NCBI GenBank assembly: GCA_002315975.1
Contig: DCIK01000016.1
Coordinates: 648 to 6,083 of the forward strand
DNA: 5,436 bases
Source of the DNA: Clostridiales bacterium UBA1728
GTDB lineage: Bacteria > Bacillota > Clostridia > Oscillospirales > Oscillospiraceae
Direction of reading: 5' to 3'
In this document: piece by piece, positions 1 through 5,283 of the stretch
Layout of the letters: every line of letters begins with the position of its first letter
Position numbering within the stretch: the stretch's first letter is position 1
Position numbers and translations under genes: made by a program
Notes under the pieces: model-generated
What the model was told of the DNA's origin: nothing
Database searches by the model: none
The model's input: only the letters and a program-made list of their open reading frames with translations

Positions 1-73
1 GAGGGAGCCATAGGGCTTTCGCTCAATATGCTAAAACCCCTTATCTTGATTGCAAACTCTGCGAGGCTTTGTC
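1..73. other. Intergenic segment upstream of the deoC promoter
   Basis: I see no coding signal here. The first bases (GAGGGAG) resemble the edge of the GAGGGAG-type repeat found at the other end of the window (5371-5377), but one short match is weak evidence. Positions 52-67 hold the first copy of a 16-bp repeat described separately. TTGCAAA occurs twice (50-56 and 74-80), the second copy forming the -35 box of the deoC promoter. Confidence 0.4.
52..67 (+). repeat. 16-bp direct repeat, copy 1 (upstream of deoC promoter)
   Basis: GCAAACTCTGCGAGGC occurs here and again, without mismatch, at 960-975. This copy ends 6 nt before the -35 box of the deoC promoter, and copy 2 ends 11 nt before the -35 box of the infC promoter. 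The shared position suggests either a common repeat family that tends to lie next to promoters or a shared upstream element. Nothing in the sequence decides between them. Confidence 0.75.
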
Positions 74-101
74 TTGCAAAAGGCGCCGACTGTGGTATAA
101 T
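74..101 (+). promoter_or_regulatory. Probable sigma-A promoter of deoC (extended -10)
   Basis: The -35 box is TTGCAA (74-79) and the -10 box is a perfect TATAAT (96-101), separated by 16 bp. TG at 93-94 makes an extended -10 motif. Transcription would start near 108, giving a leader of about 28 nt before the deoC start codon. Confidence 0.75.
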
Positions 102-135
102 ATGGTCAGTACCATATGAAAGGAAGGTTCGTTCC

Positions 136-795
136 ATGGAACTTCAGGATATACTCGCCCGCTGCGACCACACGCTGCTGCGGACCGACTGCACCGCCTC
201 CGAGATTCGCGCCCTCTGCGATCAGGGCATACGCTACGGCGTGGCCAGCGTATGCATCCCTCCCGCACACGTGGCAGGGGCAAAGCGCTATGTGGGCGAC
301 AAGCTGCCCATCTGCACGGTCATCGGCTTCCCCAACGGCTATATGAGCACCCGTGTCAAGGCTTTTGAAGCCGAGGACGCCATCCGCAATGGCGCCTCCG
401 AGATCGACATGGTGGTGAATCTGGGCATGGTCAAAGACAAGGCCTGGGAGGATGTGCTCGCCGAGCTGAAGGCCCTGCGCCGCGCCTGCGGAGAGAAGAT
501 ACTCAAGGTCATCATCGAGACCTGTCTGCTCACCGAAGAGGAAAAGCGGCTGCTCTGCTCTCTGGTCAGCGAGGCCAAAGCCGACTTCATCAAGACCTCC
601 ACCGGCTTCTCCACCGGCGGCGCCACCTTTGAGGATGTGGCGCTCCTGCGCCAGTGCTGTCCGGCGGAGGTAAAGGTCAAGGCCGCCGGCGGCATTTCCT
701 CGCTGGAGGACGCCGAAAGGTTTATCGAGCTGGGCGCCGACCGACTGGGCACCAGCCGGATCGTGAAGATCGCCATGGCGCAGGAAGCGGAATAA
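136..795 (+). CDS. deoC: Deoxyribose-phosphate aldolase (DERA)
   Basis: Class I aldolase that splits 2-deoxy-D-ribose 5-phosphate into acetaldehyde and glyceraldehyde 3-phosphate, the last step of deoxynucleoside catabolism in the cytoplasm. The 219-residue product has the usual length and a single TIM-barrel layout. The Schiff-base lysine is Lys153 in FIKTSTGF, the second active-site lysine is Lys182 in VKAAGGI, and Asp91 in IDMVVNLG matches the proton-relay aspartate of the family. The family motif VIGFPNG lies at residues 62-68, and GTSR (205-208) fits the phosphate-binding end. The start is ATG 136, with AGGAAGG (121-127) 8 nt upstream. An in-frame upstream ATG at 28 is rejected because the promoter lies inside that extension. 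No other deo or pup gene is adjacent, so it is probably transcribed alone. No T-tract terminator follows the stop. Confidence 0.95.
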   Translation: MELQDILARCDHTLLRTDCTASEIRALCDQGIRYGVASVCIPPAHVAGAKRYVGDKLPICTVIGFPNGYMSTRVKAFEAEDAIRNGASEIDMVVNLGMVKDKAWEDVLAELKALRRACGEKILKVIIETCLLTEEEKRLLCSLVSEAKADFIKTSTGFSTGGATFEDVALLRQCCPAEVKVKAAGGISSLEDAERFIELGADRLGTSRIVKIAMAQEAE

Positions 796-796
796 T

Positions 797-964
797 CGTT
801 GGGAATCTTCGATTCCCAACGAGAGGATACTCGCATTTCATCGCGGCGGCTTTGCCGCCTTGGTCGATGCGAGGGCGCGCCAACAGAGCGCGCCTCAGGG
901 TATACTCCTGCGGGCAAAGCTCGCAGGAGTATGAGTCCATTTTATTTGCGCCTGCGGGCGCAAA
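797..964. repeat. Array of five consecutive stem-loops between deoC and infC
   Basis: Five inverted repeats follow one another with little spacing. (1) 797-807 pairs with 811-821: 11 bp, loop TTC. (2) 830-836 pairs with 867-873 and encloses a 6-bp GGCGGC/GCCGCC hairpin (845-850/854-859, loop TTT). (3) 871-880 pairs with 888-896: 9 bp with one bulged G, 7-nt loop. (4) 902-915 pairs with 919-932: 14 bp including one G-T, loop AAA. (5) TTTGCGCC 945-952 pairs with GGCGCAAA 957-964, loop TGCG. None is followed by a T tract on the + strand, so they are not ordinary intrinsic terminators. They could slow or end deoC transcription, protect its mRNA 3' end, or simply be a composite of REP-like or MITE-like insertions. 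No coding potential was found in this stretch. Confidence 0.8.
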
Positions 965-975
965 CTCTGCGAGGC
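960..975 (+). repeat. 16-bp direct repeat, copy 2 (upstream of infC promoter)
   Basis: Exact second copy of GCAAACTCTGCGAGGC (first at 52-67). It overlaps the 3' arm of the fifth stem-loop (945-964) and is followed by a run of seven A and TTT leading into the -35 box at 987. The A/T run at 976-985 could act as an UP-like element for the infC promoter. Confidence 0.75.
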
Positions 976-986
976 AAAAAAATTTC

Positions 987-1015
987 TTGACAAGCCCTCT
1001 CCCATCTGCTATAAT
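987..1015 (+). promoter_or_regulatory. Strong sigma-A promoter of the infC-rpmI-rplT operon
   Basis: TTGACA (987-992) and TATAAT (1010-1015) both match consensus, with an ideal 17-bp spacer and an added TG at 1007-1008 (extended -10). The upstream A/T run (976-985) would favour RNA polymerase alpha-subunit contacts. The expected transcription start is near 1022, leaving a leader of about 165 nt before infC. Such strength fits a ribosomal-protein operon that is then controlled by attenuation. Confidence 0.9.
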
Positions 1016-1021
1016 CACAAC

Positions 1022-1186
1022 GCTAAAAAGAAGAAGGTCGGTTCGTATCCGTCCTCACCCGGCTGCCTCAGAGCTTGCCGCGGTCAAGAATGTGTCTCTT
1101 TCCCATGGAAAGGGCTGTGTTTTGAGCGGATACGATTGCGTATCTGCTTTTTTCGTCCTACTAATTCTCAACGGAGGTGTTTGAAA
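1022..1186 (+). promoter_or_regulatory. infC operon leader with terminator/antiterminator switch (L20-leader-like)
   Basis: The leader can fold in two exclusive ways. In the antiterminator form, 1043-1051 (TCGTATCCG) pairs with 1127-1135, and after a 2-nt bulge CTCA (1054-1057) pairs with TGAG (1123-1126), making 13 bp. This helix encloses a hairpin at 1058-1083 (CGGC/GCCG plus CC/GG around one bulged C) and a 6-bp hairpin at 1098-1112 (CTTTCC/GGAAAG), so it forms a three-way junction. In the terminator form, the same 1125-1135 strand pairs instead with 1138-1148 (see the terminator entry). In Bacillus subtilis the infC-rpmI-rplT operon is repressed by L20 through leader attenuation. The gene order and the switch architecture here argue for the same logic, but the L20 binding site itself is inferred, not recognised base by base. 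Confidence 0.75.
1125..1153 (+). terminator. Attenuator: intrinsic terminator in the infC leader
   Basis: AGCGGATACG (1125-1134) pairs with CGTATCTGCT (1139-1148), 10 bp with one G-U and a 4-nt loop (ATTG). The pairing runs into a T tract at 1148-1153. It ends about 20 nt before the infC ribosome binding site, so it lies inside the operon mRNA and can only make sense as a conditional terminator. Its 5' arm is the strand also claimed by the antiterminator. Confidence 0.85.
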
Positions 1187-1720
1187 ATCGCAAGCCAGAC
1201 TCATCTGATTAACGAAGAAATCCAGGCCCCGGAAGTCCGCCTCATCGGCGAAGACGGCGAGCAGCTGGGCATCATGTCCTCTGCCGAAGCTCTGGAGAAG
1301 GCTGAGGAGATGGAAATTGACCTGGTGATGATCTCGCCCCAGGCGAAGCCGCCTGTGTGCAAGCTCATGGATTACGGCAAGTTCCGCTTTGAGCAGGCCA
1401 AGAAGGAAAAGGAAGCCCGCAAGAATCAGCACGTTATTGAGATCAAGGAGATTCGTATGTCTCCGGGTATTGACGACAACGATTTCAACACCAAGCTCAA
1501 AAGCGGCCAGAAGTTTTTGCAGGGCGGCGACCGGCTGAAGGTCACCATCCGCTTCCGCGGCCGTGAAATGGCGCATACCAAAATCGGCGAGGAGCTGCTG
1601 ATGCGCTTTGCGGAGCAGAGCAGCGAATACGCCACCATGGACAAGAACCCCAAGCTGGAGGGTCGCAATATGTCCATGTTCCTTTCCCCCAAACCGCAGG
1701 ATAAGGCTAACAAAAAGTAA
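1187..1720 (+). CDS. infC: Translation initiation factor IF-3, probable AUC start
   Basis: IF3 binds the 30S subunit, prevents premature 50S joining and checks the start codon and initiator tRNA. The 177-residue product has the N domain (about 1-72), a Lys/Glu-rich linker (about 72-82) and the C domain (about 83-177). The family signature is KLMDYGKFRFEQAK (59-72), and the C domain holds IKEIRMSPGI and VTIRFRGREMAH. No ATG lies near the 5' end. The ribosome site GGAGGT (1173-1178) leaves 9 nt before ATC 1187, which gives (M)ASQTHLINEEI. This aligns residue for residue with the AUU-started B. subtilis protein as I remember it. TTG at 1181 is in frame but leaves only 3 nt after GGAGG. TTG at 1136 lies inside the attenuator and is rejected. 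Non-AUG starts are a known basis of infC autoregulation. The stop codon overlaps the rpmI ribosome site. Confidence 0.9.
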   Translation: MASQTHLINEEIQAPEVRLIGEDGEQLGIMSSAEALEKAEEMEIDLVMISPQAKPPVCKLMDYGKFRFEQAKKEKEARKNQHVIEIKEIRMSPGIDDNDFNTKLKSGQKFLQGGDRLKVTIRFRGREMAHTKIGEELLMRFAEQSSEYATMDKNPKLEGRNMSMFLSPKPQDKANKK

Positions 1721-1736
1721 AGGAGATAAACCGACA

Positions 1737-1940
1737 ATGCCGAAACTCAAGTCTCACAGCGGCGCTAAGAAGAGATTCAATCTTACCGCCACCGGTAAGG
1801 TCAAGCGCGCGCATGCTTACAAGAGCCATCTTCTGAATGGCCACGGAAAGACCACCAAGCGCAAGAGAGGTCTGCGTCAGGGCACCTACGCCGATGTCAC
1901 CAACGAAGCTACCATCAAGCGCATGGTTCCGTACAAATAA
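1737..1940 (+). CDS. rpmI: 50S ribosomal protein L35
   Basis: Small, very basic protein of the large ribosomal subunit, 67 residues, close to the usual 64-66. It starts MPKLKSHSGAKKRF, as bacterial L35 does, and has the family pattern GKVKRAHAYKSHLL followed by a Lys/Arg cluster (KTTKRKRGLR) and ends MVPYK. It starts 16 nt after infC, with AGGAG (1721-1725) immediately after the infC stop, 11 nt upstream of ATG. It lies between infC and rplT, the conserved order in most Bacteria, and should be co-transcribed and probably translationally coupled with infC. Confidence 0.96.
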   Translation: MPKLKSHSGAKKRFNLTATGKVKRAHAYKSHLLNGHGKTTKRKRGLRQGTYADVTNEATIKRMVPYK

Positions 1941-1955
1941 GGGAGGATTTAAGAG

Positions 1956-2309
1956 ATGGCCAGAGTTAAAGGCGCGATGATGACGCGCAAGAGAAGAAAC
2001 AAGAAGCTTGGTCTCGCCAAGGGTTACTGGGGCAACAAGTCTCGCCACTTTAAGATGGCGAACGAGCAGCTCATGAAGTCCGGCCGTTACGCCTACGTGG
2101 GCCGCAAGCTCAAGAAGCGTGACTTCCGCTCCCTGTGGATCACCCGTATTTCCGCCGGCTGCAAGCTCAACGGCATGAACTACTCCACCTTCATGCACGG
2201 TCTGAAGAAGTCCGGCATCGACATGAACCGCAAGATGCTCTCCGAGATGGCGATTCACGAGCCCGCCGCCTTCACCGCCCTGTGCGAGAAGGCCAAGGCT
2301 GCCCTCTGA
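1956..2309 (+). CDS. rplT: 50S ribosomal protein L20
   Basis: Early-assembly protein of the large subunit that binds 23S rRNA and, in several bacteria, represses its own operon. The 117-residue product is of standard length. The basic N-terminal extension (MARVKGAMMTRKRRNKKLGLAKGYWG) is the part that threads into 23S rRNA. The globular C-terminal half, holding WITRISAGCKLNGMNYSTFMHGLKKSGID, is the region that in other species suffices for repression of the operon leader. The ribosome site GGGAGGA (1941-1947) comes directly after the rpmI stop, 8 nt before ATG. It is the last gene of the operon, followed by a strong terminator. It is the likely effector of the leader attenuator at 1022-1153. 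Confidence 0.97.
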   Translation: MARVKGAMMTRKRRNKKLGLAKGYWGNKSRHFKMANEQLMKSGRYAYVGRKLKKRDFRSLWITRISAGCKLNGMNYSTFMHGLKKSGIDMNRKMLSEMAIHEPAAFTALCEKAKAAL

Positions 2310-2319
2310 GATACAGTTT

Positions 2320-2362
2320 AAAAAGATTCGAAACGCTCCGGTGTTTCGAATCTTTTTCTCTT
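2320..2362 (+). terminator. Intrinsic terminator of the infC-rpmI-rplT operon
   Basis: GATTCGAAAC (2325-2334) pairs perfectly with GTTTCGAATC (2343-2352) around an 8-nt loop. Flanking A5 (2320-2324) and T5 (2353-2357) extend the stem to 15 bp. The T-rich tail runs on as TTTTTCTCTTTT. The A tract on the left means it could also act on the opposite strand, though no opposite-strand gene faces it. Confidence 0.95.
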
Positions 2363-2385
2363 TTGGCGATGCAAACCGGCTGAGC

Positions 2386-2461
2386 GTAGGGCTCGGCCTC
2401 CGGACGAGCCTCCGCTTCGTTATCACAACGGTATCGGCTCGTCCAGGAGGCCGAGCCCTAC
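2386..2461. repeat. Long MITE-like inverted repeat between rplT and the transporter
   Basis: The left arm 2386-2410 (GTAGGGCTCGGCCTCC then GGACGAGCC) pairs with the right arm 2436-2461, giving 25 bp with a single unpaired A at 2445. The 25-nt loop contains a small CGTT/AACG hairpin (2418-2421/2427-2430). The termini GTAGGG...CCCTAC resemble the ends of abundant non-coding repeats I remember from Oscillospiraceae genomes, but I cannot verify this here. No clear target-site duplication flanks it and no transposase is present. It has no T tract, so the operon terminator upstream is a separate element. The surrounding 2363-2512 holds no gene that I can support. Confidence 0.8.
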
Positions 2462-2512
2462 ATGATAGCAAAAATACAGGGCCCAGACTTTTGCATATGC
2501 ATCTCTTTTTTA

Positions 2513-2544
2513 TTGACTTTTCTACTGTTCTCGTATAGTATAAA
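2513..2544 (+). promoter_or_regulatory. Probable promoter of the ABC transporter genes
   Basis: TTGACT (2513-2518) is a good -35 box. The -10 is ambiguous within GTATAGTATAAAAA: TATAGT at 2534-2539 (15-bp spacer) or TAGTAT at 2536-2541 (17-bp spacer). The stretch is much more A/T-rich than its surroundings. A 10-bp palindrome TGCATATGCA (2492-2501) lies just upstream and might be an operator. The leader of about 55 nt contains a small CCC-GTGA-GGG hairpin (2576-2585), too small to call a riboswitch. Confidence 0.65.
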
Positions 2545-2606
2545 AAGTAAAGTATTAACAGAGTTTTACCCGGCACCCGTGAGGGGGATAAGAAAGGAAT
2601 AATCTC

Positions 2607-3659
2607 ATGATTGAGCTGAAAAATCTGAGCAAAGCCTATGGTGAGCTTGTTATTTTTCAAAATCTCAGCGTCACCATCAACCAGGGGGATGTTATCGCCG
2701 TAATCGGTCCCTCCGGTACAGGCAAATCCACGCTTCTCAACTGCATCAATCTTCTGGACCCGGCCAACTCCGGACAGGTGATTTTTGAGGGGACGGACTA
2801 TATGGCTCCCGGTGCCGATCTGCAGAGCTACCGCAAAAAGGTCGGCATGGTGTTTCAGTCCTTTAACCTCTTCGGGCACATGACCGTGCTGGAAAACGTG
2901 ATGAATCCCCAGATCGACCTGCTGGGAACCTCCCGGCAGGAGGCCTGCGACAGGGCCATGGAGCAGCTTCATCTGGTGGGCATGGCGGACAAGATTTTCT
3001 CCTATCCCTCCCAGCTCTCCGGCGGACAGAAGCAGCGCGTGGCCATTGCCAGAACCCTTGCGCTCAACCCCGATGTGATCCTTCTTGACGAGCCCACCTC
3101 TGCGCTGGACCCCACCATGGTGGGCGAGGTGGAATATGTAATCAAGCGGCTGGCTGCCCAGGGCCGCACCATGCTCATCGTCACCCACGAGATTCGCTTT
3201 GCCCGTGAAATTTCCAACCGCACCTTCTACATGGACGAGCAGGGCATCTATGAGGACGGCCCCACGGAGGAGGTCTTTACCCATCCCAAACGGGACAAGA
3301 CCCGCCGCTTCATCAACCGGCTCCGGAGTCTGGAGCTTCCCATCCGCTCCCGCCACTTCGACTTTATCGCCGCCATTGAGAGCATTGAGCAGTACGGCAA
3401 CAAATATGCCATGAGCAAGGAGCGCATCCGGAAGGCGCAGCTTCTCTTCGAGGAGTTTGTCATGGGCGCTCTTTTGCCCCTGTCCCCGGAGGCGACCGAC
3501 ATCAGCGTGGTGTTTGAGTATAACGAAGAAACCGACGCGTTGAACATGACCGTCTCGCACCCGGGCGAGAGCGTTATGGATCAGCTGCCGGAGCTCTCCC
3601 GAAAAATCATTCAGAGCATACCCTCTGCGCTCATCAGCCTGACGGAAAAGTGCGTCTGA
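2607..3659 (+). CDS. Amino-acid-type ABC transporter ATP-binding protein with extra C-terminal domain
   Basis: Cytoplasmic ATPase subunit of a polar-amino-acid-type (GlnQ/HisP-like) importer. Residues 1 to about 243 form a complete nucleotide-binding domain: Walker A GPSGTGKST (34-42), Q-loop Gln84 in MVFQSFNLF, signature LSGGQKQR (137-144), Walker B VILLDEP (157-163) and H-loop His194. At 350 residues it is about 105 longer than typical members, which end near 240-250. The extension (about 246-350) reads as two helices, a beta pair (DISVVFEYN and ALNMTVSHPG) and a final helix. It lacks any membrane segment. Its order weakly recalls the HATPase_c_2/anti-sigma kinase fold, with the nucleotide-binding residues not conserved. 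That is inference. It could also be an unrelated regulatory domain, by analogy with the C-terminal domain of MetN. The start is ATG 2607, with AAAGGA (2593-2598) 8 nt upstream. The partner permease starts 30 nt after the stop, so the two form an operon. Substrate unknown. Confidence 0.9.
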   Translation: MIELKNLSKAYGELVIFQNLSVTINQGDVIAVIGPSGTGKSTLLNCINLLDPANSGQVIFEGTDYMAPGADLQSYRKKVGMVFQSFNLFGHMTVLENVMNPQIDLLGTSRQEACDRAMEQLHLVGMADKIFSYPSQLSGGQKQRVAIARTLALNPDVILLDEPTSALDPTMVGEVEYVIKRLAAQGRTMLIVTHEIRFAREISNRTFYMDEQGIYEDGPTEEVFTHPKRDKTRRFINRLRSLELPIRSRHFDFIAAIESIEQYGNKYAMSKERIRKAQLLFEEFVMGALLPLSPEATDISVVFEYNEETDALNMTVSHPGESVMDQLPELSRKIIQSIPSALISLTEKCV

Positions 3660-3689
3660 CGGGATTGTCACGGAAAGGAAATCACGGAA

Positions 3690-5225
3690 ATGAGAAAACA
3701 ACGCAGCCTTCTTTGTTATCTGCTTCTCGCTCTGCTTTTTGTCTCCGTTCTCTCCCCCGCTGTCTGCGCCGAGGAGGGCGAGTATTTTGATTCCTCTGTC
3801 TTTGACGGGAAACGCGTGGGCGTGCAGACCGGCTCCACTGCGGTGGAACTGGCTCCCGAATATTTCAAAGACCCTGAAATGAACTATTTTGTCTCCACCA
3901 CCGATCTTTTCCCGGCCCTGCTGAATAATAAGATCGATGTGGGCTTCGCAGATGAGCCCATACTCCGTTACGGAGCCGCTCAGGTGGGCGGGATGCAGGT
4001 AGAGCGGCTGGAATCCGCCATTGACTCCATTGCCATCGTCTGCGCAAAAACGGAAAAGGGCGACACGCTCCGCGCTCAGCTCAACAGCTTTATCACCGCT
4101 CTGGACGAAAGCGGCGAGCTGACAGCACTGCAGAGTAAATGGTTTGACGGCAGCGAGGAGCAACAGACCATGGAGGACTACACCCTCTACCCCGACACTA
4201 ACGGCGTTCTGGCCATCGGATCGGAGGTCAGCTATCCTCCCTTCCAGTTTGTCCGCGACGGGATGTTCGTGGGCTATGAAATCGAGCTGGCCGCCCGGTT
4301 CTGCAAGGAATACGGTTACCGTCCCGATTTCCAGAACTATGATTTTGCCGGCATCATCGCCGCTGTCAATACCGGAAAGCTGGATCTGGGCGTTTCCGGC
4401 TTCACGGTCACCGAGGAGCGCATGAAGAGCGTAAACTTCACGGTTCCCCACTTCTACTCCTATCTGGGTGTGGTATTTATGGACGAGGAAGAGGGCTCCG
4501 GCGTGCTCTCTCCGGCAGACCACTTCCGCAGCACCTTCCTGCATGAAAACCGCTGGAAGAGCTTTCTGAGCGGTGCCTTTGTGACCCTACGCATTTCCGC
4601 GCTCTCCATTCTCTTCGGCACGGTGCTGGGCTTCGGCTGGTATTTGCTATATCGCAGGAAAAATCCCGTGGTCGTGTCCCTCACCAATGCGCTGCTCTGG
4701 CTGCTGAACGGCCTCCCCGTGGTTGTGCTGCTGATGATCTTCTACTATCTGGTCTTTACCAACGGGTATTTCGACGGCGAGCAGGTTTCCGTTCTCTGCT
4801 TCAGCTTCCTCTTTGCCGGCTTTATGCTGCGCGCTCTGGAAAATGGCGAGAAGGCCGTGGACAGCGGTCAGGCTCTGGCTGCTGACGCCATGGGCTACAG
4901 CAATCTCAAGGCGTTCTTCCGTATCATCTTCCCTCAGACCGCCCGCTTTGTCTGGCCCAACTATATCGGCGAGATCTGCTCCCATATCAAATCCACCGCC
5001 GTGGTGGGTTATATCGCCGTGGTGGATATTACCAAGGTCGGCGATCTGATCCGCGGCATCACCTACGATGCCTTCTTCCCCCTGCTGTTTGTGGCAGCCG
5101 CCTACTTCCTGATGACCGCTCTCCTGCAGAGCATCGCCCGCCTCATCGCAAAGAAGACCGATCCCTTCTCCCGCAGTCAGGAGGAAATCCTCAAGGGCGT
5201 TGTGCTCAGGAACGGTGAAAAGTAA
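3690..5225 (+). CDS. ABC transporter fusion: secreted permuted solute-binding domain plus permease
   Basis: One 511-residue protein joins receptor and membrane channel of the importer. Residues 1-27 are a signal peptide (MRKQR, hydrophobic core, AVCA). The C26 context does not fit a lipobox. Residues about 36-155 match the second half of a family 3 solute-binding protein: FDGKRVGVQTGST, NNKIDVGFADEP with ligand-type Asp88, ending SGELTALQSKWF. Residues about 172-265 match the first half: VLAIGSEVSYPPF, GYEIELAARF, and FTVTEERMKSVNFT with Arg244, the usual carboxylate-binding arginine. The halves are thus in swapped order. About 25 residues of linker lead to a HisM/GlnP-type permease (about 291-490) with five likely membrane helices and the coupling loop ALAADAMGYSNLKAFFRIIFPQ (about 395-416). 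C-terminal residues are cytosolic. The ribosome site AAAGGA (3674-3679) lies 10 nt before ATG. A single permease gene suggests a homodimer. An amino acid substrate is likely, its identity unknown. Confidence 0.9.
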   Translation: MRKQRSLLCYLLLALLFVSVLSPAVCAEEGEYFDSSVFDGKRVGVQTGSTAVELAPEYFKDPEMNYFVSTTDLFPALLNNKIDVGFADEPILRYGAAQVGGMQVERLESAIDSIAIVCAKTEKGDTLRAQLNSFITALDESGELTALQSKWFDGSEEQQTMEDYTLYPDTNGVLAIGSEVSYPPFQFVRDGMFVGYEIELAARFCKEYGYRPDFQNYDFAGIIAAVNTGKLDLGVSGFTVTEERMKSVNFTVPHFYSYLGVVFMDEEEGSGVLSPADHFRSTFLHENRWKSFLSGAFVTLRISALSILFGTVLGFGWYLLYRRKNPVVVSLTNALLWLLNGLPVVVLLMIFYYLVFTNGYFDGEQVSVLCFSFLFAGFMLRALENGEKAVDSGQALAADAMGYSNLKAFFRIIFPQTARFVWPNYIGEICSHIKSTAVVGYIAVVDITKVGDLIRGITYDAFFPLLFVAAAYFLMTALLQSIARLIAKKTDPFSRSQEEILKGVVLRNGEK

Positions 5226-5283
5226 GCGCTCCACAGGCGATTAGCACTGTACTGTCTGCTTACCCGAGGCTGTAAAAGAGCCT
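5226..5283. other. Region just after the transporter, no clear terminator
   Basis: The only stem found directly after the stop is AGGCT/AGCCT (5267-5271/5279-5283) with a 7-nt loop and no T tract, too weak to call a terminator. No coding signal is visible. Confidence 0.4.

Noticed and set aside
28..135. A 36-residue N-terminal extension of DeoC from ATG 28
   Set aside because: The TTGCAA/TATAAT promoter lies inside it, AGGAAGG stands just before ATG 136, and the aldolase family starts at the later methionine.
797..821. The hairpin right after the deoC stop as a Rho-independent terminator
   Set aside because: The stem is perfect but is followed by GAGAGGATAC, with no T tract.
796..986. A CRISPR array in the hairpin region
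   Set aside because: The inverted repeats differ from one another and there are no regular direct repeats with unique spacers.
654..1184. Open frame across the deoC end and the infC leader
   Set aside because: It overlaps deoC in another frame, crosses five hairpins, the promoter and the attenuator, and shows no protein motif or ribosome site.
1136..1186. An earlier infC start at TTG 1136
   Set aside because: The codon is part of the attenuator hairpin loop, has no ribosome site, and adds residues absent from IF3 proteins.
2341..2538. Small open frame (65 codons) between rplT and the transporter
   Set aside because: It begins inside the operon terminator and reads through the inverted repeat and the next promoter, and its start has no ribosome site.
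2545..2606. A riboswitch or T-box in the transporter leader
   Set aside because: The leader is only about 60 nt and has one tiny hairpin. No T-box sequence, aptamer core or terminator is visible.
1707..4544. A 945-codon open frame on the minus strand
   Set aside because: It runs antisense across rpmI, rplT, the terminator, the hairpin repeat and most of both transporter genes, all with clear family motifs on the + strand. Its length reflects the GC-rich third positions of the + genes, and it has no recognisable protein motif.
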